From positions 35,809,072-35,873,071 of the forward strand of contig CM055828.1 of the NCBI GenBank assembly GCA_029582265.1: a stretch of 64,000 bases of DNA, read 5' to 3'. Source of the stretch: Zoroaster sp. YZ-2022 (taxonomy: Eukaryota; Echinodermata; Asteroidea; Forcipulatida; Zoroasteridae). A program made the translations under genes and the position numbers. Under the pieces are notes generated by a model. It searched no databases. It worked only from the letters and a program-made list of their open reading frames with translations, and had not been told where the DNA came from. This document shows positions 1 through 11,127 of this stretch, in pieces; the stretch's first letter is position 1, and the number at the start of each line of letters is the position of its first letter.

Positions 1-544
1 GGGGAATGGGGATGATAGGTTTGGGCGATATTGATTTTTTTTTTTTTCATCCACGATATATCGTCAAACATATATCGTGATTTTTGATAATATCGCGAAT
101 TTTTTTTTTTTCACGCATGAGTACTTTAGAGCCGATAATAACAGGAATGTACCCATATACATGCGTCACAATAAATTGCCAGTGCTTACCTGAGAGACAT
201 GTGGAATCGCGCCGTTCACGAGTGCACCATGGCCATTGGCAAATTCGTTTGCGTAATAATTATGTGGGACGGTTACTGCGTCATGCGTCCCAATCAAATC
301 GTCAGCCCGAGTTCATGTGACTCGCGTTCCACATGACTATGTCATAGTATAAACACATGACTAGGTTTATTCCTGCATAGTCTAGTACCGTGGAGAATAA
401 AACCATGTGATTGTGACACTTCATTTGCACTTCGGAAAATATGACCGAGTTTGGATTGTACTCACGTGGTTTATCAAGAGTACGTGTATGTGTTTTGTAT
501 GCTATTGTATGCCTGGCTAGAACACTGATGATACTGCACATGTA

Positions 545-758
545 CTATAATCATTTTTAAAATAGAGGCGGGAAATTATTATACAGTAAGTCCACATTTA
601 TTATGACTCCAGATAATAAAACGGGAGAAACTTGTGTTCATATTGGTTATTTTATACAATCAGGAGTATTTGTGTTTTTACAAAATTGTCTACGGGTATC
701 CGAAGATTTCCAATTTTGGGTATCCGGTTCCCGAAGTAACCGAAAATGCACAGCTTTA
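545..758. repeat. dispersed direct repeat, copy 1
   Basis: This stretch (ATAGAGGCGGGAAATTATT; CAGTAAGTCCACATTTATT; GTTCATATTGGTTATTTTAT) recurs at 63331-63544. The 14 bases GGGGAATGGGGATG that directly precede the second copy are found at 1-14 here, 530 bp away. Confidence 0.85.
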
Positions 759-1011
759 ATTGTTTCATAAGCTGTATTGGTGCAATTAGATCTTGGTTAT
801 CATCACTGCGTCTAGACATCAGGCTTTGCAGTATACTTCTTAGCACCTCTTGACCAATCATGCGATACATGTTCTTTAAATTAATACTAGTCATCAAGGC
901 CTATTCAAATGGTCCCTATTTTTCATCAAGTTGTCATTAAAACAATACATGGGTTCGTGTATGCATGTAATAGGTTACCCAGGTTACCATCTTTGGTCAA
1001 TTCAATGAAAG

Positions 1012-1214
1012 TATAGGTTGGTGAGATTCTTGCGTCGGGAGATAAACAATATTGATTTAATTTTGCCCTACACCGACGTGTGTATAGCACTGTATACTCA
1101 GTGCTTTCCTAGTGTCTGTGAAAAAACTACACAGACGACTCGGGCGGGATTCGAACCCACGACCTCCTGCTTACTAGTACAGACGTCTTAACCTCTCGAC
1201 CACCGAGCTTGCCC
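1012..1214 (-). mobile_element. tRNA-derived SINE, copy 1 of a tandem pair
   Basis: Read on the minus strand, the end near 1214 starts with GGTGGTCGAGAGGTTAAGAC, an A-box-like region, followed by GGGTTCGAATCCCGCC, a perfect B box (RNA polymerase III internal promoter). The body reads towards 1012. No cloverleaf of a working tRNA can be drawn with confidence. A second copy of the whole unit follows. Confidence 0.8.
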
Positions 1215-1265
1215 GATGACAATTGGCCAGCTAGAATCCCATATAGCAGCGGGTTCCGCGATATA

Positions 1266-1480
1266 TATAGGTTGGTGAAATTCTTGCGTCAGGAGATAAA
1301 CAATATTGATTTAATTTTGCCCTACACCGACGTGTGTATACATGCACATGTAGCACTGTATACTCAGTGCTTTCCGAGTGTCTGTGAAAAAACTACACAG
1401 GCGACTCGGGCGGGATTCGAACCCACGACCTCCTGCTTACTAGTGCAGATGTCTTAACCTCTGGACCACCAAGCTTGCCT
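1266..1480 (-). mobile_element. tRNA-derived SINE, copy 2 of a tandem pair
   Basis: This repeats the unit at 1012-1214 with a few substitutions and a 12-base insertion (ACATGCACATGT) in the body. The A-box and B-box regions are kept. The two copies share both ends, so this looks like a tandem duplication of one element rather than two insertions. Confidence 0.8.
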
Positions 1481-2706
1481 AAAAGTACTTGAGTGGTGAA
1501 GGCCTTCATTAGTGGTGACCATATTTGGCCGTGTTAGGTGTGGGAAAGGCCTGGCATTTCTAGAGGACTTGGCAGTATTGCATCACCCCTGTAGTGTGTG
1601 GTATGCACACTATCTGCTTCTACAAGCGGCAGATCCAGGATCACAGCTGGTATGGTGATGTGACTTCCACTCATTACATCTGGCCAGTATTCATCCAATT
1701 TGAAGGGCCTGGCTATAGTGACTATATGAATGGGGTAAAAGTGCAATGATGTGGCTGTTGTCAACTGACTTAACATTGAGGGTAGTGTCTAGCCATGACG
1801 TCTGGACAGGAGAGAAGTTTTTTTCATTCCATTACATTTCAAGCCAATTTCAATTTAAGCTATGGTGAAAGAGAAAAGTAAACGAAAGTTATTGACTGAT
1901 TTGTAGTGCATTAAGCAATAAGCCTGAACTTCAAAAATTGCTTTGTGACCATGCGTTTGTAAATTTGCACAAAAACGGTTCAGATTTCACTGTCAACTTC
2001 CATGTTCTGAACCCATGGTGTACTTTTGCACTTTGAGACAAATCATTTCTGCGAGATAACCTTTGCATATTGAATTGTGTACATGTACAATTGAACATGA
2101 CATGTACACTATTTATACAGACATGTATGTGAAAGCAATAGATTAGAGATATTTTGGATATGTCAACATTTTATCCTGTAAACATTTGTGCTTTTAAGTT
2201 TAATCATTGAACTGTGCTATTTTTCCTCTCAACGCAAGAAATGTATTTAGTAAAAAGTATACAATGATTTCCATGTGAAAAATACATGGTGCATAAAGTA
2301 CATGTATATCCGATTTTAGAGTAAGACTAAGAGGACAGTTTCCAGCATCACCGTGTAATATCTTTAATAAGTTGTTAATGTGGTTGGACAATTGGCTGAA
2401 GATGATCAGAATATGTTTTCAAACTACCAGTTCTTGCCAAAACCAACACATTTACAACTCATTACAGATATTACCTGGTGCAACTTGAAACCTACATGTA
2501 CCTCGTACTGTGTTTTGCCATCATGCAAAGCTTCAAATCCTACTTAATTTAGGAGTTGTAAACCTAAGATTGCAGAACACTATTTTCACAGAAGCATGAG
2601 CTGGTACACACGAGATAGCATCTTACACCAGGAGTTATTTCCATATAGCCAGCAGGGCACCGGTTGGTGATGCGCATCTTTGATTAGAAATGCTTTCAAC
2701 ACATCT

Positions 2707-2930
2707 GTATCTCAAAGGCGCTCATCCCGTCATTTGGTTATAAAATGTAGCATCTTAAAGGCGCTCATCCCGTCATTCAGTTATAAAATGTAGCATCTTA
2801 AAGGCACTCATCCCATCATTTGGTTATAAAAAGTAGCATCTTAAAGGTGCACATCCCATCATTTGGTTGTAAAAAGTAGCATCTTAAAGGTGCTCATCCC
2901 ATCATTTGGTTATAAAATGTAGCATCTTAA
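2707..2930. repeat. 43-bp minisatellite, left part
   Basis: There are about five tandem copies of a 43-bp unit containing GGCGCTCATCCCGTCATTTG and ending ATAAAATGTAGCATCTTAAA. The array is cut at 2930 by a TTAA-target element and resumes at 4195. Confidence 0.9.
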
Positions 2931-4190
2931 CCCTCCTATAGGTTTAACAATCAAAGACACTCAAAATTTGTATGTAACTCACAACCCATTGACTTTGTGC
3001 AGTGCACTCAAATAAATGCAAGGACATGTGGCCATGGTAGGAGGTCAAACCAAAACCACTCGACTGTATACGAGTCTGCTGCTAACTAATGCAGTACATA
3101 CACAGCTCTGTGTGACTCTGCATACATGTACATGTATAACTTATGTAGGACATACACAAGTGTGTTTGACTTCGCCACTAACTCCAGCACTCTTAAGCCC
3201 TTTTCACACTACAGAGCCAATTCCCGGGAAATTCCCGGGAGTTTTTAACCCCACCAACACCCCAGTGACCGTTCACACTGTACCTATCCGGTCGCTCCCG
3301 GGAACATTATTTCCCGGGAATATGCACGGTCGTTTCACACTCGCGATCAAATCCCGGGAAATGCGCTATCTGAATCGGCCCACACGGAAGTTGAAAATGT
3401 TGTGGGCGGAAGTCCAATCCCAGAATGCCACACGCTCAAGCACCCGCCGGCACGGTGACGGCCGGGTTGTTGTGACTGTTTCCCAGGCATCGCGTCGTGA
3501 CCAAAATGGCTCCTTCAAACGTGTCATCACATCATTTTCGCATGCTATTCTTATACCAATATTTGATATACCAATATCTGGTACCTAACCATGCGGACAT
3601 TATAAATACACGTAAATGATACGGATGCTTAACATGGCCTTGTCCGCGACAATTCTTTTATTCAATTCTAAAACCATTTATTTGGTCACATTCTAGAAAA
3701 CTGAATATATTGTGTTATTTACAGATGTAGACATTTATATTTTAAGAAGGAAAGTTTCAAAAGTACTGAAATACAACACTGGATATTAGCGCGCGAACTA
3801 TTTGGCGCGCTATTTGTGACCTCGCTGACCTTTCAAGACATTATACGTCCCAACATCCGCGACGCGAAAGTGGGATAAGTTAAACCCGCTTTCGTTTCAC
3901 ACTAGTTGCTATTTCCTGGGAAAAACACTATTCCCGGGAAAAACTTGCTTACCCCTACTCCCGAGCAGGGGTAATTATTTCCCGGGAATAAGCTACTTCC
4001 CGGGAATTTCCTGGGGTTAACTTTTGAAGTGTGAACAGATTTCCCGGGAATTTCCCGGGAAATACGTCTAGTGTGAAAGGGGCTTTAGAGAAAAATACAC
4101 ATGTGTGAACAATTGGCAATGCAACCAAAAATTTATACTGTCTCTGGGTGCGGTGCTTACTGGGCCAATTTTTCAGCCTGGATAGGAGGG
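2931..4190. mobile_element. TTAA-target (piggyBac-like) non-autonomous element, family 1
   Basis: The ends are CCCTCCTAT and ATAGGAGGG, a perfect 9-bp inverted repeat, flanked by TTAA at 2927-2930 and 4191-4194. TTAA duplication with C-rich termini is the piggyBac-superfamily hallmark. No transposase is encoded. The element carries a second inverted-repeat element inside it (3193-4088), which accounts for most of its 1260 bp. Confidence 0.88.
3193..4088. mobile_element. nested inverted-repeat element with ten CCCGGG palindromes
   Basis: The ends TTAAGCCCTTTTCACACTA and TAGTGTGAAAGGGGCTTTAG are inverted repeats. Within it, CCCGGG occurs ten times (3223, 3234, 3297, 3313, 3353, 3933, 3981, 3999, 4043, 4054), mostly as TTCCCGGGAA, clustered near both ends and absent from the middle. 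It sits inside the TTAA element 2931-4190. An ORF here (3016-3588) crosses the element border and is not a gene. Confidence 0.75.
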
Positions 4191-4194
4191 TTAA

Positions 4195-4243
4195 AGGCAC
4201 TCATCCCATCATTTGGTTATAAAATGTAGCATCTTAAAGGTGC
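4195..4243. repeat. 43-bp minisatellite, right part
   Basis: AGGCACTCATCCCATCATTT and the rest of the unit resume exactly where the array at 2707-2930 was interrupted. The break falls at the TTAA inside CATCTTAAAGG, so the original site can be read from the other repeat units. Confidence 0.9.
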
Positions 4244-4455
4244 TCCGTTTTGCATCTCGCATTACAGTTAGTTTTAATTAGGACATATCAGAATTGAAAT
4301 ACAAATTTAAGTGCCACATAATTTTTTAGAAATGTTAAAAATGTATTACATGTATTACATGTATTACATGTACAGGTATTTGCTGTATTATTTCAAATTT
4401 GGGCTATCAAAGAAGTTGAATGTGTTAAGTGTGTATATTCATTGTACTTAATTAA

Positions 4456-4784
4456 CCCTAACTCCCTATGCCCATTTGCTTACACATAACCTGAATCCTC
4501 CAAAATCCTTCAGTAGTAAAGCAAGCACATGACATGTATGCACACGTGTTTCTAATCTGTGATACATGTTTTACATGGCCAGGGACCCTCTCTGCATGCA
4601 TGGAGCAATAAACAGTATCCACTGACCCTTGCAATCACTACAACAAACATGGATGTACATGTACCATGGAAAGGCAAGTATGCCTAATAACCTCAATCCT
4701 CCAAAATCCACCACTGCAATTTCCACATAAGCTCAATCCTCCAAAATCGTTCACTTTAGCAAAGAGGATTTGGGAGGGTTAGGG
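4456..4784. mobile_element. TTAA-target MITE, family 2
   Basis: TTAA (4452-4455), then CCCTAACTCCC; it ends GGGAGGGTTAGGG, then TTAA (4785-4788). The interior has CCTCCAAAATCC in several places and no ORF. It shares its interior with 19327-19628 and, inverted, with 28299-28663. Confidence 0.88.
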
Positions 4785-7700
4785 TTAATCATCTAATTTA
4801 AAGATGTATCGCCCGTATTTTATGGGAAATTTCCAGAAGTGTTTGTTTTCAATGGAACAATTAAAAAACAAATACTATAAAATTGAGATACAGTATTTCA
4901 CAAAATGTAGTTATCAGAAACTTGGATTAATGGTAAAAATGCCAAAATAAATTTATAACGAGACCCACCATTATTTAATTTTAGAACAAACTGCGAAACC
5001 ATGTTTCTCACGATTATTTTCAAAAATGTGTCATTTTAAAACATTAGTTTTCCCCTTCTTCAAGTAATATAGCAATGTGATTAATTGTATTAAAATTGCG
5101 AAAAACATAAAGATGTTCTAGAGAAAATTATTTACCAAGATCACAATGTTTTATGAACAGATTAAATAAGTCATGTCCACCCATGAATAAATCTGTCATA
5201 CATGTACCTACATTTTATTTGAAACCTCAATACTTTAAGGCTGTGTGCACCATTGGTAAAATGTCGGCATATTTCATCCTTACAAGATCAAGAGAAATGT
5301 GTTCAGAAAGTTTCAGTTCATTTCATTGCTTCATTATTGAGAAAATGCATTCTAATTTGCTTGTATATTCATTCTGATGTAGAAAATGGATCACAGATTA
5401 AAAATGTGTTATATATTTTACAAAGAAAAGATTGCATGTCAAACAGAACCATGTTGTTGGTACAATCACCAACTTCACATCAAGTAAGTTTTTAAGATTA
5501 TAATTTAGTAGTTTCGTAATAGGATAATTACCAAACCTCCTCCTCCCTTCCTCATCCACTCATCCACCCATCCCATCTTCTCAACCAAGGTTGTCTTCAT
5601 CCATGTCTCACCTCAGTAAGTAAATATTGAGCCTCTCCATCACTTCAATGTCCTCCAACCCAGCTGCGTCAGAGATTATCTAAAATCCTGCAACTTATAT
5701 TGTATGGCTCATTATGAGGTGAGACTTGAAGAAGAAGACATGTGCTCATGCTGTTTTCATTAATACTCGACATTCATGTAATGCGTAGACATCATTTTCC
5801 CAAGTTTAATGAAAATGTACCCAGCATAGATGACAGCATATGCCTAAAAGGAATACGAGAGATTTGAGCCTTTTGGGAAGACATAGGATTTCAACATCCA
5901 TCCAGGCAAAAGCCCTTAGAGTTAAATTTCTTATTAGCTAAAAAAATATTTGTTTTAACTGGGGTGAGGTCAGGGGCGAATGGAGGGGGAATCCAGCCAG
6001 TTTGTCAGTTTAAGTTATTTCAAAAACAAATTATTTTCAGGATACAAATTAGTAAAAGTGAGAAGACAGTATTCACATAAATGAAAATTGAAATCATAAA
6101 TTACTTTCCTTGTTTAAAGTTATTACTGTGAAACAGGTACATGTATGAATCCTATTTTGGGAATTTTTTTTCAACATGTACATGTATGTATGAAAAGTTT
6201 TAAATGCATTATACAGAATAATGCTACTCGGAACAACAAGATGGGTATAAAGATGAGGACATTTATATGTTTATAAAACCAAATCACACAGAATAAGTCC
6301 TGAGGGCCTTTGTTCACTTTTGTTGGCATTTTGATGTTTGCTTTACTTTGTGAGATAAGCACTTTCTCATTTTCATTTTGCTGAACAAATATGGTCCAAA
6401 TACTGAGAATAAAGAATATCATGCTTAGGCTATTTCAGGCTTGCATGTACATGTACATGTAGTCTGTGAGATCTAGTCACATTTAGAGAAACCTTTTTCA
6501 TCTTAGAATTTGTCCTTTGTACAAAAGATACGTTATTAGATTGGGAATTCATATGACTGTCAGATCAACAACAGTGTAAGAGTACTAATTGACAAATTGC
6601 TTGGCACACTGGATAATTGTCTGTTGGTTTCATCTTGATCAGATTATTCAGAAAGCCATCTTTTTAATTCCAGTGTAGATTCCGTTCAGTTCATGATGTG
6701 TTAGATAGCAAGGGAAATACTAGTAATTCGTAACCTTTAGCATGTATTCTGCAACCTGGCAATTCTATCCTTGTAAAGTTTGTTATCTGTAAACGATGAT
6801 AGAAAACCTCAAGTGCTTAACACTGTGAGAAGAGCACATTATTGGATTAGTGTTGAATTAGAATCATAATGATCTGACATTCAAAAGAAATCTTTTATTA
6901 GCAGGAAAAGAAGTTCATAAAAAAGTTTTGTATTGAAATAAGAAAATGGTGATCCTTCTTTCCAAACTGATTTTAAATTTCACATGTTCAAAATAAGCTT
7001 AACCCTGCTCCACATGGAGGCTACTCCCAATCACTAAATGTCCAATATGTTGTACCCACATCATTTGTGCATTATAAGGCCACTCACATTTAATTGTGAG
7101 TTTCCTGTTTAAGGTTTTAAAAAATGGACGAGGTCACTTTTAATTATTAATTATTAATTATTTTCAGGCGGTTAACTTTTTGTGGCGGCTGCCATTTATA
7201 TCGCGATACTTTGGGGTTTTGACTGGCACAAGCAGGTTACTATTGCATTTTAACACCATACTGTAGTGTTCTCTTACATGGTACAGGCTTCATACTTAAT
7301 AAAGGACTAGTAATTTTGTAATCATAATTTTTATGTGTGAAATAAATATTTCTTAGTACATGTATTTGTATGTTTTTCATATGTGACTTACCCGTATTAA
7401 CACAATTTGCTCCTTTACATTTACAATAATTATGCAGCAGCAGCAGGGGTAGCGCGAACTTGCACCTAGGAGTTAATGTCGTTTTGATCACTACAATTTA
7501 AATTTAGGGGTTGTTGAAGGATCAAATGAACCCATTGCTTCTATTGTTTTGAAATTCACATTTGCGAAATTTGAAGTTTTTGACCCTTTAAAAAAAAACT
7601 ATCACTACCACTGCGCATCAGAGCATGTGAATATAATTACTAAGAACAATAGTCCAGCGAAAGTTAAGAGGTACTGTTGGAATAATCAAATCAAAAAATT

Positions 7701-7800
7701 GATACGAAGGCCTACCCCATCAGATAAAAAATCTTGGTGCCCTCTCGATACCCCTCCGCAATCAGGTCCAACAGCAAAATATTGATATGTAGGCCTACCT

Positions 7801-7870
7801 CCCCCCCTCAGCCCCCCCCCCCATCAGATAAAAAAAATCTTGATGCCCCTCTTGATACCCCCCCCCCCCC
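7801..7870. repeat. poly-C tracts
   Basis: Two C runs of more than ten bases flank GATAAAAAAAATCTTGATG. Low-complexity sequence; the G-rich complement could form a quadruplex. Confidence 0.8.
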
Positions 7871-7968
7871 ACTACTTGCAGTGGCACTAGCGTAGTGAGG
7901 CAGTGATCGGATTGCAAGAATACAATAGCCAAATACAGGCTGAAAAGAACGAGCAGATATGAGCAAGC

Positions 7969-8109
7969 GTGTACATTAGTCTCGGTTCAAGGCGATGTTG
8001 ATGCAAATTGGACAGGCGATCGATCATACCTGCATATGTCGCAAGAGTATACGATCGGCGTCTATCCAATATACAACAACATCGTCTTGAACCAAGACTA
8101 CGTGTACAC
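7969..8109. repeat. 141-bp imperfect palindrome
   Basis: Arms of about 65 bp pair with mismatches: GTTCAAGGCGATGTTG on the left and CAACATCGTCTTGAAC on the right, extending to GTGTACA/TGTACAC at the outer ends and ATACCTGCATATG near the centre. Transcribed RNA would form a long hairpin. Confidence 0.8.
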
Positions 8110-8857
8110 TGGTACCCCAAACATATCGATAGCTATAAAACGTATATACCCCAACGCGCTGGGTACCAGTACAACATTTACTGTACAAGATGTCGGCTCA
8201 ACCACCCGACATGCGTGGTGCGAATGCAATGTACGACGTACGTAAATGTGCGTCGGAACCAAGTAGATTTGAAAGTGCAAGTATTTAAATTAATATGGCA
8301 GAAACACAAACAAGGACGAACAAGAAACTTCCGAAACTTCTTACAGAATACACAGTAAATACTGAAGTTCTTATTTTAATTTTATGTATAGCCATTTTTT
8401 ACGTGCGAGGCGGCCAAATATGTTGCTGGAAAAACTGCCAGGCGGCCATTCAAATCAGTGAGGCCGCAAAACGAAAACTACCCTGTGTTAAACCATATGG
8501 AGGTGGTAAACGCTGCCGCTCCCAAACTGCTCGTTCATTTCCCCCTGTTTAATCATTTGTTTTTGTTACTATCTCAAGCTCGTGACTGTTTAAGAAACAG
8601 GATACTAAATTATTTTCAAATACTTACTCAAGTTCTGGATCCGCTGAAGGGTGATGCAAAATGTTCAATGCGACGTGGACACAACTGTACTAGCCGGCGC
8701 GCCCGTACATACACTAGATCCCAGAATGTCCGGCCGCCATGTGCGCCGCGCCCGCCGCATGCATGGCACGACGGGCACGTCAGATTTTGAGATTTTGCGT
8801 GCATAGTCTCTGCTCAAGACGGCATCACACTCGGAGCGTGCGTTGTAGATTGATGAT

Positions 8858-8885
8858 GTACATGTACATGTACATGTACATGTAT
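8858..8885. repeat. ACATGT simple repeat
   Basis: GTACAT/ATGTAC is repeated without interruption. Shorter ACATGTACATGT runs occur throughout the window and are a general feature of this genome. Confidence 0.9.
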
Positions 8886-9179
8886 GCTGCTACACGACAT
8901 ACGCTTTCATTCAATTATACGAGCGCTTTTTATTCAACTGCGACAGTTGTGGTATGTAAAAGAGACTACATTTTCAAGCAGATCTAACTTGGAAAACACG
9001 GACCGTGAATATCAGGTATAAATATCGCAAAATTTTGTGATGAAAGTCAGTTTTCAAAGGCGAAATTGTAGAATAATTAAATCAAATTAAATAATTAAAT
9101 ATTTGACGCGGTGCCAATTTCGGACGCGCGCGGCAACAGGAAACTCACAATCAATTGTGAAAGGCCTAAGCCACACTAA

Positions 9180-9841
9180 CCCTTTTAAGTAATCTTGTAT
9201 GTAAAACTCTGAGGCCACTGGAGATCATTGGGATTTTCAGCAGTTATTTTGTAAACACAGACTCTCAAGAGTAAAACACCACCAGCCACTGAGACTGGAA
9301 CATAATAGTATGCCCCTGCAATACATCAATCACAAACCACTAAAACCAACAGACATGTGGGGTGCCATGGCGGAGCGGTTAAGTGCATTGGACTCAAGTT
9401 CTGATGGCTGTGTCATCAGAATGTGGGTTCGAAACCTGGCGGCGACCGTGGTACTTGTGTCCTTGAGCAAGACACTTTACTGTAATTGCTTCTCTTCACC
9501 CAGGTGTATAAATGGGTACCTGTGAAGGTAGAGATGGTTATTGTGTTTGATTAGCCCTGTAGCGCCAAAAGGTTGCACATTGGCTGTATACTCCCCAGGG
9601 AGCTGAGAAAGATTATAGGAATGATATTGGCCCAGTGACCAGGGGTAATAATGTAAAACGCATTAGGACATTATGTGAAATGCGCTATATAAGAATGGAA
9701 CATTATTATTATTATTATTATTATGAGGTGTTACATATATGTTACTATGCAGTATAGCCATTAGGAGCCACTGCCTTTCATGGCAATGGCTTGGAGTGTC
9801 CTCAATGGTTTGTTCATAAATTTGCACTGATAGTAGGAGGG
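9180..9841. mobile_element. TTAA-target element, family 1, split by a SINE
   Basis: The right end TAGTAGGAGGG followed by TTAA (9842-9845) and the interior (GGCTTGGAGTG; TTTGCACTGA) match 10813-11127. The left end CCCTTTTAAG after CTAA is decayed. The SINE 9361-9724 splits it. The left end nearly abuts the 2.1-kb element 7078-9166. Confidence 0.7.
9361..9724 (+). mobile_element. tRNA-Leu-derived SINE with (ATT)n tail
   Basis: The head reads GGTGCCATGGCGGAGCGGTT (A box), then ACTCAAGTT, which fits a Leu-CAA anticodon loop, and GGGTTCGAAACC (B box). A body with CCTTGAGCAAGACACTTTA follows, and the element ends in (ATT)n at 9703-9723. The body matches, in reverse, the elements at 14946 and 51792. 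It is nested inside the TTAA-type element 9180-9841. Confidence 0.85.
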
Positions 9842-9867
9842 TTAATGAGCATTTAATAAATGTTACA

Positions 9868-10008
9868 GCACGGTAGGATTCCAATCGATCCAGTAATTTT
9901 TGCTACAATTGGACATTGTTTCATAGCAAAAAAAAAAAAAAAACTAAAAATACAGATGCGTGCGGAGACCAGAAACCAGAGACTTCTTTTTTCTTTTTTT
10001 TTGGCCTA
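9868..10008. mobile_element. fragment of the AGTCTCCAGTTTCTGGTC TIR family
   Basis: GACCAGAAACCAGAGACTTC and TTTTTTTTTGGCC match the right end of 44743-45375, preceded by the shared ACAATTGGACATTGTTTCAT body. The left half is missing. Confidence 0.65.
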
Positions 10009-10188
10009 AAGTGAAAGGGTCCGTCAAATCCACACTATGATTAAGTCACTCCTGTATTCCTATTCAACCCCTCTTTGATTAAATTGTCTGAAGAACCCTC
10101 TGGATTCCCAACCCGAACATACATATCTTGGAGCACACCACTAGGCAAACTAGGTCCGTGCAACCCTTACATTGTGTTCTAAGATTGC

Positions 10189-10255
10189 AACATCCCATCT
10201 TGCTGAGAGCATCTCTTATCATCTCCCTGCATCTTTCTTATTTCCCCTTCCCTAC
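10189..10255. repeat. 67-bp direct repeat, copy 1
   Basis: AACATCCCATCTTGCTGAGA through TTTCCCCTTCCCTAC is identical to 10512-10578. Confidence 0.92.
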
Positions 10256-10440
10256 TGTACTTGGAGTACACTGCACTGTACTAGGAGTACACTGGAGAAT
10301 CTGTCATACATTGAGAGAATATTGCTATTCACGCAATGACTTATTCGGCATCAGCACAGCTCTCGTTAATTTACTTCTTGTCCGACAGGCACTGAGAGTT
10401 CCACTAGGGGGAGAAGGGTAGGGGACTATTTAAAGAGAAG

Positions 10441-10800
10441 GTACAGCATTGGTAATGTTGGCAATATTCTTTCTACAAGTAAGCTTCTTCTCTTTGAATC
10501 AAGATACATTAAACATCCCATCTTGCTGAGAGCATCTCTTATCATCTCCCTGCATCTTTCTTATTTCCCCTTCCCTACCTGTCAAATTTTCAGCTTATCA
10601 CGTTGTGTTGTTAACATGAAAATAGTGAAAAATGCATTCTTATTCATTCTTTTGTGGAATTAGGAAAGTACTCTTTATGAAAAACTTAATGGTTGCACCT
10701 CAGACAAAATCTTTTTGGGACGATTGATACCATCAAGTGTTTAACACCAAGTAATTTTTACTTTAAAATATTACCATTGTTTATTTTCAAATTACAAATT
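10441..10800 (-). repeat. family-B dispersed repeat (minus)
   Basis: The ends read GGTACAGCATTGGTAAT and ATTACCATTG, a short inverted repeat. The interior has CACCTCAGACAAAATC, whose complement (TTTTGTCTGAG) marks plus-oriented copies at about 17185, 32478 and 55398. Confidence 0.6.
10512..10578. repeat. 67-bp direct repeat, copy 2
   Basis: Identical to 10189-10255. It interrupts a copy of the family-B repeat (10441-10800), whose sequence runs on without it elsewhere, for example near 28079-28130, so this is probably the incoming copy. Confidence 0.88.
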
Positions 10801-10812
10801 CATTATGTTTAA

Positions 10813-11127
10813 CCCTCCTACACATGGAGGCCACTCCGATCCACAAAATTCTGTTCTTGAGCAACTTTCAGTACATACATGTACAACAAGCCTGCTGTCC
10901 TTTCCAAGTAATCTTACAAAATCAACTGTGTGCGCCACCCAAGGCCACTGTAAATGTTTGAACATATTAGTATGGCCTGCAATGTATTAATGGGAGACCA
11001 CTTTACCCTGCAATCTCAGTGGTGTGACAGTGCACAGAAGGGTAACCATAGGAGGCCACTGGCAACAGCTAATGGCTTGGAGTGGCCTGAATGGGTTGTT
11101 TCAAAAATTACACTGATTGTAGGAGGG
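10813..11127. mobile_element. TTAA-target MITE, family 1
   Basis: TTAA (10809-10812), then CCCTCCTACA; it ends TGTAGGAGGG, then TTAA (11128-11131). The interior carries GAGGCCACT repeats. It is inserted at the edge of a family-B repeat copy. Confidence 0.88.

Larger units (their letters stand above)
7078..9166. mobile_element. 2.1-kb inverted-repeat element, no transposase seen
   Basis: The first 32 bases (from 7078, GGCCACTCACATTTAATTGT) are an inverted repeat of 9135-9166 (ending CAATTGTGAAAGGCC) with few mismatches. Inside are near-duplicate segments reading GATAAAAAATCTTG, C-runs (7801-7870), an imperfect palindrome (7969-8109), a GC-rich stretch near 8690-8790 and an ACATGT run (8858-8885). 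Short ORFs such as 8008-8358 overlap the palindrome and show no domain that I recognise. Confidence 0.68.

Noticed and set aside
1140..1214. tRNA gene
   Set aside because: Good A and B boxes, but the stems do not pair as in a working tRNA and a SINE body is attached; the same holds for 1400-1480, 9361-9450, 15170-15495 and 52070-52168.
2707..2930. CRISPR-like regular repeat
   Set aside because: The units are directly tandem with no spacers and the genome is metazoan; the same holds for 22364-22687 and 23631-23704.
3016..3588. 190-residue open frame
   Set aside because: It crosses the border between the TTAA element and the nested CCCGGG element, has no domain, and its composition follows the repeats.
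8008..8358. Overlapping ORFs on both strands around 7887-8358
   Set aside because: They arise from the imperfect palindrome at 7969-8109 inside a mobile element; no recognisable protein.
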